Origin: Ktedonobacter robiniae
GTDB lineage: Bacteria > Chloroflexota > Ktedonobacteria > Ktedonobacterales > Ktedonobacteraceae
Assembly (NCBI RefSeq): GCF_016587375.1
Contig: NZ_BNJG01000002.1
Coordinates: forward strand, 2,418,001 to 2,482,000
Length of the DNA stretch: 64,000 bases
Reading direction: 5' to 3'
The notes beneath the pieces are model-generated. The model had not been told where the DNA came from, searched no databases, and was given only the letters and a program-made list of their open reading frames with translations. The position numbers and the translations under genes were made by a program. Shown piece after piece: positions 1 to 8,326 of this stretch (positions are counted from its first letter, which is position 1; every line of letters begins with the position of its first letter).

Positions 1-452
1 CCGGCCCCGAAGTTCCGAAATGCCGTTTCGATCTCATCGAGATGGTCGATGGAGAGGTAGACTCCATGTGGTCTCCGGTATTCATGGTTATAGTGTTCGA
101 TAGCGTGGGCGATGGTGGGATCATAAACGATTGGAAGCATCTCGTAGAGATGTTCGGAGAGCAGACGGTAGAAGAGGACCTCGTTACGGTCCTGGAGGGC
201 GGTCAGAAACAGATTTTTCTGCACATCGCCTGCTTGCTGCTGGTACTGGGTGTAGGTGCGTTTGACTTGCTCATCGATGGTCGTTATCGCGGGCGGTAAG
301 AGGCCATCGAGGTGAAGTGTCTTGCGCTCCTGCGCCGTGAAGGCAGTTCCACGGTTTAACATGGGATCGCTCAGAAGATTCAGGCCAGTGACCTCTGTCT
401 CCAGGCGTCGATTTCCATCGAATGTGTTGGGAAGTAAGCGGTAATTTCTCAT
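1..452 (-). CDS. NAD-dependent malic enzyme, N-terminal part (runs off left edge)
   Basis: Reading leftwards from an ATG at 452, about 150 residues are open to the window edge. They match the N-terminal malic-domain signature of bacterial malic enzymes (oxidative decarboxylation of malate to pyruvate): LNRGTAFTAQER, then LHLDGLLPP, then LQDRNEVLFYRLLSEH and EMLPIVYDPT. The active-site Tyr region and the NAD-binding domain lie outside the window. The protein begins MRNYRLLPN, with a purine-rich GAGAGG about 11 nt before the ATG. The upstream neighbour is a divergently read Rrf2 regulator. The family call is secure; NAD versus NADP use cannot be decided from this part. Confidence 0.88.
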   Translation of the reverse strand, partial: MRNYRLLPNTFDGNRRLETEVTGLNLLSDPMLNRGTAFTAQERKTLHLDGLLPPAITTIDEQVKRTYTQYQQQAGDVQKNLFLTALQDRNEVLFYRLLSEHLYEMLPIVYDPTIAHAIEHYNHEYRRPHGVYLSIDHLDEIETAFRNFGA

Positions 453-621
453 TATGGTATGCCTCTCTCTTCTTTTACGCAGTAAGACCCCTCTAGCTTT
501 ACTCTACGTTGTCTATCAATCACGGCAGATGTCTATCAGGACTTCTCGCCACTAAGTGGCCCGCAGAGTTAAGGGTGAGAACACATCGCCTGGAGACGAG
601 ATAAGCAGTTCCACAATGCCC

Positions 622-682
622 TTGACATTTGCTGTGGATGTAAGTATACTTCTTACATCCGGGTGTAGTGAATATTGTTACA
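622..682 (+). promoter_or_regulatory. Sigma-70-type promoter overlapped by two Rrf2-type operators
   Basis: TTGACA (622-627) and TATACT (645-650) are separated by exactly 17 bp. A perfect 9-bp inverted repeat, GGATGTAAG/CTTACATCC (636-660), covers the -10 box; its core is TGTAA-N9-TTACA (639-657). A second copy with one change, TGTAG-N9-TTACA, lies at 664-682 around the expected start of transcription. The same core recurs at 1287-1305 before the efflux gene. The inference is autoregulation of the Rrf2 gene that starts at 734. Confidence 0.75.
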
Positions 683-733
683 TCGGAGAGGTTAGAAGAG
701 AAACCCACAGTGTAGTGGAATGAGGAAGAGAGC

Positions 734-1201
734 ATGAGCGGTAATAGTCGTTTAACATTGGCGGTCCATACCCTGACCTGGATGGCGCGGAGAATGGCGA
801 ACTATGGCGATCAGTATGATTTCTCCACGTCGCGAGCGATTGCTGAGAGTGTCAACACCAATCCAGTCACGCTGCGTGAACTGCTGGGGATGATGGAGGA
901 GCAGGGCCTGGTAACAGTTCAACGCGGGAGTAACGCGGGCTGGAAGCTGGCGCGCAAACCAGAGGAGATTACGCTCCTTGAGGTATACCAGGTTGTTAAG
1001 CCGCATACTATGTTCACGCTCCATCACACACCCCCCAATCCAAAATGTCCTATCGGATGCGGCATAGGTCCCGCTTTGCAGGGGGTCTACGCCAATGTCC
1101 AGGAGGCAATGGAGGAGGAACTGGCGCGCACAACGATTGCCGATGTTTTGCGGGATACGCTTGCATCCACCGCTGCTATCCATGCGCGGCAGAACGAATG
1201 A
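734..1201 (+). CDS. Rrf2 family transcriptional regulator
   Basis: 155 residues with the Rrf2 winged-helix layout: N-terminal SRLTLAVHTLTWMA, a recognition helix region with NTNPVTLRELLGMMEEQGLV (about 42-60), and the wing with RGSNAGWKLARKPEEITLLEVY. Only two cysteines stand in the usual sensor region (PKCPIGCG, C105 and C109), so it is not an obvious IscR-type cluster binder and resembles the YwnA-like branch. It sits behind a strong promoter carrying two copies of a palindrome, and a third copy precedes the MFS gene 128 bp downstream. A one-component switch controlling itself and the pump is the natural reading. The ligand is unknown. Confidence 0.88.
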   Translation: MSGNSRLTLAVHTLTWMARRMANYGDQYDFSTSRAIAESVNTNPVTLRELLGMMEEQGLVTVQRGSNAGWKLARKPEEITLLEVYQVVKPHTMFTLHHTPPNPKCPIGCGIGPALQGVYANVQEAMEEELARTTIADVLRDTLASTAAIHARQNE

Positions 1202-1281
1202 TTGATTTATTAGTCAGTTTCCTCGATGGGTCAATTATTACACCGTCAAGAAGGCACTGACATAACCCCCTTTTTTTATGC

Positions 1282-1310
1282 TGCGGTGTAACAATTTTTA
1301 TTACACCGCA
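1282..1310 (+). promoter_or_regulatory. Operator palindrome before MFS gene
   Basis: Perfect 10-bp inverted repeat TGCGGTGTAA/TTACACCGCA with a 9-bp spacer, ending 19 bp before the ATG of the MFS gene. Its core TGTAA-N9-TTACA is identical to the site over the Rrf2 promoter. An isolated half site (TTACACCG) lies at 1238-1245. A weak terminator function is conceivable, but the shared core and spacing favour an operator. Confidence 0.7.
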
Positions 1311-1329
1311 TTGAAAGGCTATTATTTTA

Positions 1330-2574
1330 ATGTCACAAATGACTCAACAACGCTTATTGGCTGAAGCCCATCGGGCGACACGTATAAATCCGCGTATTCT
1401 CCTGCTGGCGCTGGGCATGTTTGCGCTGGGGACCGACGCTTTTGTCGTAGCTGGTGTGCTGCCTGTGATTGCTCATGAAACGGGCGTGCCCGTTAGCGTG
1501 GCGGGACAACTGGTTACGGCCTTTTCGCTTACCTATGGGTTGGGGGCGCCGCTGCTAGCTGTCCTTATCAGTCGCTGGTTGCCGCATCGCGTGTTGATTA
1601 TCGCTCTTGGGCTTTTCTGTCTGGCAAATATAGGGTCAGCCCTGGCGCCAACCTTCCCGCTCTTGATGCTGACGCGCATTCTGACTGGTTGCTTTGCCGC
1701 GATGTATGCACCGCTGGCCTATACCATGGGAATCGCGCTTGCACCGCCGGAGAAGCGCGGCCAGGCTCTGGCGCTGGTCGTTATCGGGCTTACTGTGGCG
1801 ACCGCGCTTGGCTCGCCGCTGGGAACCTGGGTTGGCGAGCACTTTGGCTGGCGCCTCTCCTTTGGCCTGGTGGCGGGTCTGGCCGGAATAGGATTTCTGG
1901 CCTTCCTGATCAGCGGTCTGCCCAGGATTGCGACGCCGCCAACCGTATCGCTGCGGCAGCGACTCGCGCCCATAACTCAGCCTCGCCTGGTCCTGGCCTT
2001 GCTGCCCGCGTTCTTGTACAACCTGGGTATTTATACCATTTATACCTATATCGGGCCGCTCTTGCAGCAAAATATGCATCTTGTGGACCTTAGCGGTATG
2101 CTGGTCGCCTTTGGTCTGGGCGTAGTAGTTGGCAACTGGTCGGGTGGTATGATCGCAGACCGTGTCGGTCCACAGCGCCCGTTGCTTGTCTCCATGGTCC
2201 TATTATTAATTATGGAAATTGTTATTCCGCTAGTGATGACAACATGGTTAGGGGGACTGCTGGCGCTTTTCGTCTGGGGAATATCGGGATCGTTGCTCTT
2301 CATTCCGCAGCAGCATCGCCTCTTGAGCGTGGCTCCTGACCACGCGAACGTGATCCTGGCCCTGAATAACTCTATGTTCTACCTGGGCATAGCCGGGGGA
2401 GCCGCTCTGGGAGGGTTATCTCTCCGCTCCGTTGCGGTAACCCAATTAGGCTGGATTGGGGCGGCCTGTGTTCTTCTGGCTCTGCTACTGCTCTTTGGCA
2501 GTATACGGCTGAATAAGGAGAGGTTGCAGGGGTATAAGAAGCCTGCTGAAGACATAGTGGTTGTTCCTGAATAA
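1330..2574 (+). CDS. MFS efflux transporter (AraJ/Cmx-like, 12 TM)
   Basis: 414-residue major facilitator protein with about 12 hydrophobic segments. The first helix contains LLALGMFALGTDAFVVAGVL, followed by SVAGQLVTAFSLTYGLGAPL, the pattern of the DHA1 drug or sugar exporters AraJ, YdhP and Cmx. A cytoplasmic loop reads APPEKRGQALALVV and the antiporter-type motif C region is GLTVATALGSPLGTWVGEHFGWR. The gene has its own palindromic operator directly upstream and follows the Rrf2 regulator. Export of a toxic small molecule is likely; the substrate cannot be told from sequence. Confidence 0.88.
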   Translation: MSQMTQQRLLAEAHRATRINPRILLLALGMFALGTDAFVVAGVLPVIAHETGVPVSVAGQLVTAFSLTYGLGAPLLAVLISRWLPHRVLIIALGLFCLANIGSALAPTFPLLMLTRILTGCFAAMYAPLAYTMGIALAPPEKRGQALALVVIGLTVATALGSPLGTWVGEHFGWRLSFGLVAGLAGIGFLAFLISGLPRIATPPTVSLRQRLAPITQPRLVLALLPAFLYNLGIYTIYTYIGPLLQQNMHLVDLSGMLVAFGLGVVVGNWSGGMIADRVGPQRPLLVSMVLLLIMEIVIPLVMTTWLGGLLALFVWGISGSLLFIPQQHRLLSVAPDHANVILALNNSMFYLGIAGGAALGGLSLRSVAVTQLGWIGAACVLLALLLLFGSIRLNKERLQGYKKPAEDIVVVPE

Positions 2575-2592
2575 GGCAGAAGAGTCTTTTTA

Positions 2593-2645
2593 TAGCAAGA
2601 GGGGTGAGTGGTGAGGCTTTTGCGTGCTACTCACACCTCTTGCTA
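2593..2645. terminator. Bidirectional terminator hairpin between convergent MFS genes
   Basis: 17-bp arms (2593-2609 and 2629-2645) with one mismatch around a 19-base loop. It lies between two genes that converge, with T-rich sequence on both sides. Confidence 0.75.
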
Positions 2646-2661
2646 TGTTTCTCAGGTGATG

Positions 2662-3975
2662 CTACATAGAAGTAACCTGGTTGTGGTGGTGCGGGAGGTG
2701 GTGTCCCAGGCGTAGGGAGAGAACGCTGCCTATGCCACAGCCAAGTAGCATGAGTAGGAGGAACAGGTTCTCTCTACCGGAGCCAAGCAGGAAACCGCTG
2801 AGAATGGGAGCCAGCACGAAGCCAGTTGTAGAGGCTAGCGAGGTGGTGGCGGTATACCTTCCCTGCATGCCCTCGGGCGCGAGGCTGACTACGAGCGGGA
2901 AGAGGCAGGGAGCCATCAGGGTCTCACCCAGGCCAAGCAGACTGGCTGATAGGCAGAAGAGCATTGCGGCTGAGATCGAAGAACCCAGATAGCCCGCTAG
3001 AATGACGCAACCCCAGGCGGTAGCCCAGATGAGAAAGAGCAGGGCAAGGGCGCGGGTACGCAGATGGCTGCGCATCCAGCGCAGAACAACAAACTGGAGG
3101 ACCACAATAACGAGGCTATTGAGTGCGAGTGCGAGGCCCAGGGTTTGTGTGTCAACGTGTCCGGGACTGGTGGCATAGAGCGTGAAGCCATTGGGAAGCT
3201 GAGATATTCCAACCGTGTAGAATAGCAGCGCGATTAGCCATAGCAGCCAGAAGGAGGTATCTTTTAGCAAATGACTTAGGCTTATTGGTGCGGACTTGTT
3301 GCTGTTATCCTGAGCCTCTACCTGGGCGGGCCGCGATTGGGGCGGCAGGGTCAGAAGAATTACGATAAATATGCCGTACAGGAGTGCTTGAGCGATATAG
3401 GTGATGAGAAATGTGGACGGTTGACTAGTATTTATAATGAAGCCAGCCACGGTTGCGCCCGTGCCAAAGCCAATATTTACGCCGGTGTAGCGTACCGTGA
3501 AGGCTCCAGTTTGTTGCTTAGGTGATACTCTGGATGCCAGCAGAGTTGCTGTGGTTGGCATAACTACGCTTTGTCCGCATCCCAGCAGGAGCAGCGTGGC
3601 CGCTAAGGCCTGCCAGGTACTTTGAATAAAGGGTAGGATGCTTACGCCTGCTATCGCTAAACATAGGGATCCGATAAGCGTCCAGCGCGCGCTAAAGCGA
3701 TCACTGAGGATGCCAGCCAGGGGCGCGGTCACTAAGCCGAAGGCAAAGCCAGTTGAGACAATAACACCGCCAGTGGCGAGCGCGATACCCCGTACCTGGT
3801 GCAGGTAGATGACGAAGAAGGGAATGAAGAGTCCTATGCTGAACCAGTATGCGAGGTCACCTGCCAGAATAAGCCAGGCAAGGGTCGGCAGTGTGGGAAT
3901 AAAGCGAGGTTGGGCCTGCCGCTCCACCGGTCGGTTTATAGCTGGCTCTTCAGTAACGATTGTGCTGGTGGACAT
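2662..3975 (-). CDS. MFS transporter (12 TM)
   Basis: Major facilitator protein of 437 residues from the ATG at 3975 (start MSTSTIVTEE), which has AGAAGGAA in front. An in-frame ATG 18 bp upstream lacks a ribosome site. Hydrophobic segments begin with TLAWLILAGDLAYWFSIGLF. Loop 2-3 carries APLAGILSDRFSARWTLIG, the G-x-L-S-D-R-x-x-R motif of the family, and the second half has a matching LGLALALNSLVIVVLQFVVL segment. It is unlike the neighbouring MFS at 1330 in detail. It converges on that gene and follows the AhpD-like gene on the same strand, separated by a hairpin. Substrate unknown. Confidence 0.85.
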   Translation of the reverse strand: MSTSTIVTEEPAINRPVERQAQPRFIPTLPTLAWLILAGDLAYWFSIGLFIPFFVIYLHQVRGIALATGGVIVSTGFAFGLVTAPLAGILSDRFSARWTLIGSLCLAIAGVSILPFIQSTWQALAATLLLLGCGQSVVMPTTATLLASRVSPKQQTGAFTVRYTGVNIGFGTGATVAGFIINTSQPSTFLITYIAQALLYGIFIVILLTLPPQSRPAQVEAQDNSNKSAPISLSHLLKDTSFWLLWLIALLFYTVGISQLPNGFTLYATSPGHVDTQTLGLALALNSLVIVVLQFVVLRWMRSHLRTRALALLFLIWATAWGCVILAGYLGSSISAAMLFCLSASLLGLGETLMAPCLFPLVVSLAPEGMQGRYTATTSLASTTGFVLAPILSGFLLGSGRENLFLLLMLLGCGIGSVLSLRLGHHLPHHHNQVTSM

Positions 3976-4026
3976 AATGATTCCTTCTTTCATGTGACTT
4001 CTCGCCCTGCGTGGCTCGCAGGTTAT

Positions 4027-4079
4027 TTAAGACGTGGTGGTGGGAATCGCTTCCGGTGATTTCCTCCACCATGTCTTAA
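4027..4079 (-). terminator. Hairpin between AhpD-like gene and MFS gene
   Basis: Imperfect stem starting TTAAGAC and ending GTCTTAA, with GTGGTGG pairing to CCACCA. It sits just after the stop of the AhpD-like gene and before the MFS start on the same strand, so it could end or attenuate a joint transcript. Confidence 0.55.
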
Positions 4080-4085
4080 AACCCT

Positions 4086-4529
4086 TTATTTGGCAGTGGG
4101 TACATCACGGAAGCTAATGCCGAAGCGGTTCCAGGCGTTGATGGTCGCGATGAGTAGGGTCAGGTTCACCAGTTCTTCATCAGTGAAATGAGGACGCACC
4201 TGCTCGTAGACCTCATCGGGTACGCGATCGAGGGAGATTAGCGTGAGCTTCTCAGTCCAGAGGAGGGCGGCGCGCTCGCGGTCGCTGAAGAAAGGTGTCT
4301 CGTGCCAGACTGGTAGTGCGTAGAGGCGCTGCTCCGTGTCACCACCCTCGCGGGCATCAAAGCTATGCATATTGACGCAATATGCGCATCCATTGATCTG
4401 AGAGGCGCGCAGGCGTACCAGCTCCTTCAAAGGGGCCTCGAGCCCACAGTTGTTGATATATGTCTCAAGGCCGTTCATAGCCCTCATCGCTCCAGGTGCA
4501 GCTTTACCGTAGTTTAGTCTTGTTCCCAT
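4086..4529 (-). CDS. Carboxymuconolactone decarboxylase / AhpD-like protein
   Basis: About 147 residues from the ATG at 4529 (MGTRLNYGK), which has AAAAGGAG nine bases upstream; the longer frame to 4553 lacks one. The CxxC active-site motif of the alkylhydroperoxidase AhpD core is plain (INGCAYCVNMHS), followed by REGGDTEQRLYALPVW and ATINAWNRFGISFR. Family members are small all-alpha proteins that reduce peroxides or act as decarboxylases. The gene is divergent from a MocR regulator at 4702, a pairing seen often in other genomes, and that regulator is the likely controller. The true substrate is unknown. Confidence 0.88.
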   Translation of the reverse strand: MGTRLNYGKAAPGAMRAMNGLETYINNCGLEAPLKELVRLRASQINGCAYCVNMHSFDAREGGDTEQRLYALPVWHETPFFSDRERAALLWTEKLTLISLDRVPDEVYEQVRPHFTDEELVNLTLLIATINAWNRFGISFRDVPTAK

Positions 4530-4609
4530 GATTGAAGCTCCTTTTAATATCATCAGATTGTTTCGTGTAGTTGTCTTCTATCTGGTGGTAGTATACCTCA
4601 ATAATGGAC

Positions 4610-4638
4610 TTGTTAAAAGAGCCAATTTGTATTATTAT
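4610..4638 (+). promoter_or_regulatory. Promoter of the MocR gene
   Basis: TTGTTA (4610-4615), 17-bp spacer, TATTAT (4633-4638), about 64 bp before the start codon, in the gap between the divergent AhpD-like and MocR genes. Confidence 0.5.
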
Positions 4639-4701
4639 AGAGGTGCCATTTTTAAGCAAAAAAAAAGCTTTGAGCGCTTTCAGCAAAGGGAGCAGTAACT
4701 T

Positions 4702-6213
4702 ATGCCAAAGCGGGCGAGACCGGTGGATAAACCGGAGATTATACTTGATCAGAACGCGCAGGCGCCGCTCTATCGCCAGCTTTATGAGCGCCTGCGGGCG
4801 CAAATCCTGGCGGGCCAGTTGGAGACGGGAGCGCGTCTTCCCTCGACGCGGATACTGGCTAGCCAGCTAGGGGTATCGCGTAATACGACGGCTCTGGCCT
4901 ACGAACAGTTATTGCTGGAGGGATATCTGGAGAGCCGGGTGGGAGATGGGACGCGGGTGGCCCGTTTGGAGTCGGAGCAACTGGCACAGGCAGGCGGGAA
5001 GGTGTCAAAACAAGGTCGGATGGGAACGCCAGCGACTCAGCATACTTTGTTGGCGAGGCGCGGGCAAATCCTACTCGACGAGTTTGCTGCGGGACATGAG
5101 GTAGAGGTAAGCCCAGACAAGGATGTGTTTTTAGTGGGTGAGCCTGAAGTGGCGTACTTTCCCTATGAGATCTGGGCCAGGCTGATAGCGAAACACGCCC
5201 GGCAATCGCTGCAAGCCCACTCACGTTATCAGGATGTGCAGGGCTATAGACCTTTGCGCGAGGCCATTGCGGCTCACATCGGCATTACGCGTGGTGTACA
5301 TTGTATGCCTGAACGGATCATACTGACCGCTGGAGCGCAAGGCGCGCTCGACCTGGTGGCGCGCGTATTGCTCGATCCTGGCGAGCGGGCCTGGGTTGAG
5401 GATCCGGGCTACTTTGGGGCCAGGGGTGCGCTAATGGCTGCAGGAGCCACTATGCTGCCAGTGCCTGTGGATCGCCAGGGCATCAGTGTAGAGGTTGGAC
5501 GACAGCTTAAAGGCGAGGCGCGCCTGGCAGTAGTGACCCCCTCACATCAGTTTCCTACAGGGGTCACTATGAGCCTGGGTCGGCGCCTGGAGTTGCTGGA
5601 ATGGGCGAGGGAGACGCAAGGCTGGATCGCAGAGGATGACTATGATAGCGAGTATCGTTACAGCGGGAGGCCTCTGGAGGCGTTGCATGGCCTTGATCGT
5701 GCGGGGCGCGTGATCTATATTGGCACCTTTAGTAAGGTGCTCTTTCCCTCGTTGCGCCTGGGATATATGGTCGTGCCACCACAGTTGCTGGAGGGCTTTC
5801 TTGCCACCCGCCGCTTCGTCGATGTACACCTACCGCTGCTGGAGCAGATGGCCCTGGCCGATTTTATTACCGAGGGGCACTTCGCGCGCTACCTACGCAA
5901 GATGCGTGGACTCTACATGGAGCGGCGCGATGTTTTGGTGAAGGCCTTGAATCAGGAGCTGAGCAATATTCTGGACGTTACTATACCAGAAGCTGGCATC
6001 CACCTGGTTGCCTGGCTGCCGGAGGGGGTAAGCGCCCAGGGAGTGGTCGAACTGGCAGCAAAGCAAGGTATGAGAATACTGCCTGTTTCGCGATTTAGTA
6101 TGCAACCCCTCAAGCGTGATGGTCTCGTGCTTGGTTTCGCAAATGCGACCCCAGAGGCGCTACGGGCAGATGTGCATGCCCTGGCGCGTGTGTTGCGGAG
6201 TGCGCTTACATAG
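4702..6213 (+). CDS. MocR/PdxR family regulator (GntR HTH + aminotransferase fold)
   Basis: 503 residues in two modules. The N-terminal GntR winged helix spans about 18-85 (PLYRQLYERLRAQILAGQL, then ASQLGVSRNTTALAYEQLL). The class I aminotransferase-like domain spans about 130-500 and binds PLP; the lysine motif is visible as IGTFSKVLFPSLRLGY. DDYDSEYRYSG and GARGALMAAGA are typical of MocR. Start ATG with AAAGGGAG upstream. Known members sense PLP, GABA or similar amines and control a divergent gene. Here the divergent gene is the AhpD-like protein. No aminotransferase activity is implied. Confidence 0.92.
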   Translation: MPKRARPVDKPEIILDQNAQAPLYRQLYERLRAQILAGQLETGARLPSTRILASQLGVSRNTTALAYEQLLLEGYLESRVGDGTRVARLESEQLAQAGGKVSKQGRMGTPATQHTLLARRGQILLDEFAAGHEVEVSPDKDVFLVGEPEVAYFPYEIWARLIAKHARQSLQAHSRYQDVQGYRPLREAIAAHIGITRGVHCMPERIILTAGAQGALDLVARVLLDPGERAWVEDPGYFGARGALMAAGATMLPVPVDRQGISVEVGRQLKGEARLAVVTPSHQFPTGVTMSLGRRLELLEWARETQGWIAEDDYDSEYRYSGRPLEALHGLDRAGRVIYIGTFSKVLFPSLRLGYMVVPPQLLEGFLATRRFVDVHLPLLEQMALADFITEGHFARYLRKMRGLYMERRDVLVKALNQELSNILDVTIPEAGIHLVAWLPEGVSAQGVVELAAKQGMRILPVSRFSMQPLKRDGLVLGFANATPEALRADVHALARVLRSALT

Positions 6214-6230
6214 ACGCCATTTTCACTTAA

Positions 6231-6278
6231 GTAGCCGCGTACGCCAGCAGCGGGCCCGTTACTGGCGTACGCGGCTAC
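6231..6278. repeat. REP-like palindrome, copy a
   Basis: Perfect 17-bp arms (6231-6247, 6262-6278) with GTAGCCGCGTACGCCAG as the left arm. It contains the CTACTKGCGTACGC-type core found at five other intergenic sites of the window (see 10991, 19616, 26224, 31862, 47723). Here it lies between convergent genes and may also terminate transcription. Confidence 0.75.
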
Positions 6279-6371
6279 TGCTCCGTGGTCCGTTCACAAT
6301 ATGAATTCATTTTGAGCCTCGGAAAGAGGCGCATCCCATTTTCGTGTTCAGAGGAGCTCGGCTTGTAGAAG

Positions 6372-7082
6372 CTATACATCCTCTCTCGATTGTGTGGGTG
6401 GAACCAACCACTCCAGGAGATCTGAGCGCTCGGCTTGAGGTATCGAGCCTGCTGGCGCTCCCAACAAGCGTTCCAGCCCATCAGCACAGGCTTCTATGAT
6501 CCGAGCGAGCCGGGGGAGATCGTCAGGCGAATGGTCCTGCGCGCAGAGGATCTCGGCTGTCGCATACCCAAGGTCTTCGAACAGGGAGATGACCATTCTC
6601 GCCGCCTGATCCGGGTAGGGAGTCGTCAAGACGCCTTCTTCGATTCCTTGACGGATCATCTCCTCCAGCCAGGGCGTGAAACGTTTCAAGCGGGCAATGT
6701 AGAGTTTGTGGCGAACGACGACATTCTCATCGCCATACCAGACGCGCAGAGACGCGAGCACGAAGTGCCTGTGTGCATGTTTCCAGTGGTCCAGTGCGGT
6801 AAAGAAGCGCTGGAGTTTGGTGAGCGCGCCAGCCGTTGGATCATGAACGATGGGAAGCACTAACTGCTCGATCTGGTTCCCGATACGCTCGACCAGAGCC
6901 TCAAGCAAGGCTGGTTTGGAGTCAAAGTAGTGATAGAATGCTCCAGAGGAGATGTGCAATTCGCCCACCAGATCGGCAATTGCCATTTGTTCATAGCCCC
7001 TGGTTTCAATGGCACGTTGCGCTGCGCCAAGAATGGCGTTGCGGCGGGCCTCGTGAGCGGCTTCGTTGATGGTGCGTACCAT
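6372..7082 (-). CDS. TetR family transcriptional regulator
   Basis: 236 residues. The TetR HTH occupies about 14-60: RRNAILGAAQRAIETRGYEQ, then IADLVGELHISSGAFYHYFDSK. The rest is an alpha-helical ligand domain without recognisable family. Start ATG with GAGGTGAG in front. It follows the methyltransferase gene by 36 bp on the same strand and is probably co-transcribed from the promoter at 8065-8093, whose start region carries a perfect 33-bp palindrome. Autorepression of the two-gene operon is the likely circuit. Confidence 0.9.
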   Translation of the reverse strand: MVRTINEAAHEARRNAILGAAQRAIETRGYEQMAIADLVGELHISSGAFYHYFDSKPALLEALVERIGNQIEQLVLPIVHDPTAGALTKLQRFFTALDHWKHAHRHFVLASLRVWYGDENVVVRHKLYIARLKRFTPWLEEMIRQGIEEGVLTTPYPDQAARMVISLFEDLGYATAEILCAQDHSPDDLPRLARIIEACADGLERLLGAPAGSIPQAERSDLLEWLVPPTQSREDV

Positions 7083-7118
7083 GACTTCTCACCTCTCATT
7101 CGTAAAAGAAGACCAGTA

Positions 7119-7994
7119 TCAGGGACGAATGACGGTCGCTTGAGCAATCCGTTCGACTTCGGACACCACCAGTTCCCGTCTCACAGATTTGAAGTAGCGT
7201 GTTTGATGCTCTGTACTCCCCACGTCTGCTGTCAGGCGGAGATGAAAGGGGGCGAGGTAGGATGCGACACTGGAAGGTTCCAGCCCGAACAGCCAGGGAG
7301 AGCCCCTTTTCGCCATCATATCCATCATTTTCTTCGTGCCCGGAATATCCGAACGTCGTTCGATAAAGCTTTTCAAGACGTAGGTAAGCACAAGAATACT
7401 CCCAGGGGCCGAGGTGCCAACGAAGGCCAGTGTCCTGTGGATGGCTTCCTCCGAGAGGTACTGCGTCACGCCTTCCCACACAAAGATCGCCGGACTGGCA
7501 GGGTCGAAAGGTGTCCCGCTGAAGACGGCTTCCAGACTCTGCGTGTCGAAGTCGATGGGGAGAAACGTGACCTGTTCCGGTAGCCGACCAAAATGTTTGT
7601 GTAGCTTCTTCTTTTTGTCTTCCTGCACAGATGGAAGGTCAACTTCAAACACGCGCGTGTGCTCCATACCGGTCAGGCGATAGGGGCGTGTATCAAGCCC
7701 GGCGCCCAGGATCACCACTTGTTCGATCCCCTGCGAGAGGGCATCCCGGACGGCATCGTCGATAAAGCGCGTCCGAGATATCTGGACGCCGTAAATCCCT
7801 GGCGTAATGACATCCATCTGTTGGATCGTCAAATTGCGCATGCTTTTGAACTGCATCAGCGCCCGGATGGGGGTGCCAACCAGGTCTTTGACCATCGAAT
7901 CATGAAACAGCCGGGTGTTCTCGGGCTGGTACTGTTCGATCAAACGACATATTGCTGCGCCAAGCGCTGTATTGCTTACACGTTGATTTGCCAT
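7119..7994 (-). CDS. Class I SAM-dependent methyltransferase (LCMT/TIGR00027-like)
   Basis: 291 residues. The SAM-binding loop is QVVILGAGLDTRPYRL (about 92-107), the acidic strand that follows is VFEVDLPSVQEDKK, and the later motif AIFVWEGVTQYLSEEA is typical of the leucine carboxyl methyltransferase-like O-methyltransferases common in mycobacteria and other soil bacteria. Start ATG with GAGG in front. The first gene of a two-gene operon with the TetR regulator. Its acceptor substrate is not known; a small-molecule carboxyl or hydroxyl group is likely from the family. Confidence 0.88.
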   Translation of the reverse strand: MANQRVSNTALGAAICRLIEQYQPENTRLFHDSMVKDLVGTPIRALMQFKSMRNLTIQQMDVITPGIYGVQISRTRFIDDAVRDALSQGIEQVVILGAGLDTRPYRLTGMEHTRVFEVDLPSVQEDKKKKLHKHFGRLPEQVTFLPIDFDTQSLEAVFSGTPFDPASPAIFVWEGVTQYLSEEAIHRTLAFVGTSAPGSILVLTYVLKSFIERRSDIPGTKKMMDMMAKRGSPWLFGLEPSSVASYLAPFHLRLTADVGSTEHQTRYFKSVRRELVVSEVERIAQATVIRP

Positions 7995-8028
7995 AAGGAA
8001 ACCTCACTCAATCAGAGTTTTTCTCTAC

Positions 8029-8093
8029 CCAATCATAAACCGAGCCTCGGTTTATGATTGGTAAATCATAGTCTATGAACAAGCCGTTGTCAA
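8029..8093 (-). promoter_or_regulatory. Promoter plus TetR-type operator for methyltransferase-TetR operon
   Basis: On the minus strand TTGACA (8093-8088), 17-bp spacer, TATGAT (8070-8065). Just downstream, over the expected transcript start, lies a perfect palindrome with 16-bp arms and one central base (8029-8061; CCAATCATAAACCGAG and its complement). Size and position fit repression by the TetR protein encoded in the same operon. Confidence 0.78.
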
Positions 8094-8326
8094 GAGGAAC
8101 ACAGGCACACTGGTAAGTTTGAACTTGGTGCATGAATGCCTAGCTTGAGCGCTGTTGAGCCATCTCCCCACGATCGCTACAGCCCAGAGTGGGAAGTTTT
8201 CTGAATAATGGTAAACTGAGCATTATATGAAGCAGCGTAGCATCGGGCTAAGCCATCTTTCAGCAATGAAAGCAACCTGATGCTGTATTGTTTGACCCAA
8301 GGATACCAGAAACGAGAAGGAAACTC

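Noticed and set aside
6930..7583. 217-codon plus-strand frame across two genes
   Set aside because: It spans the TetR and methyltransferase genes in antisense and has no domain signature.
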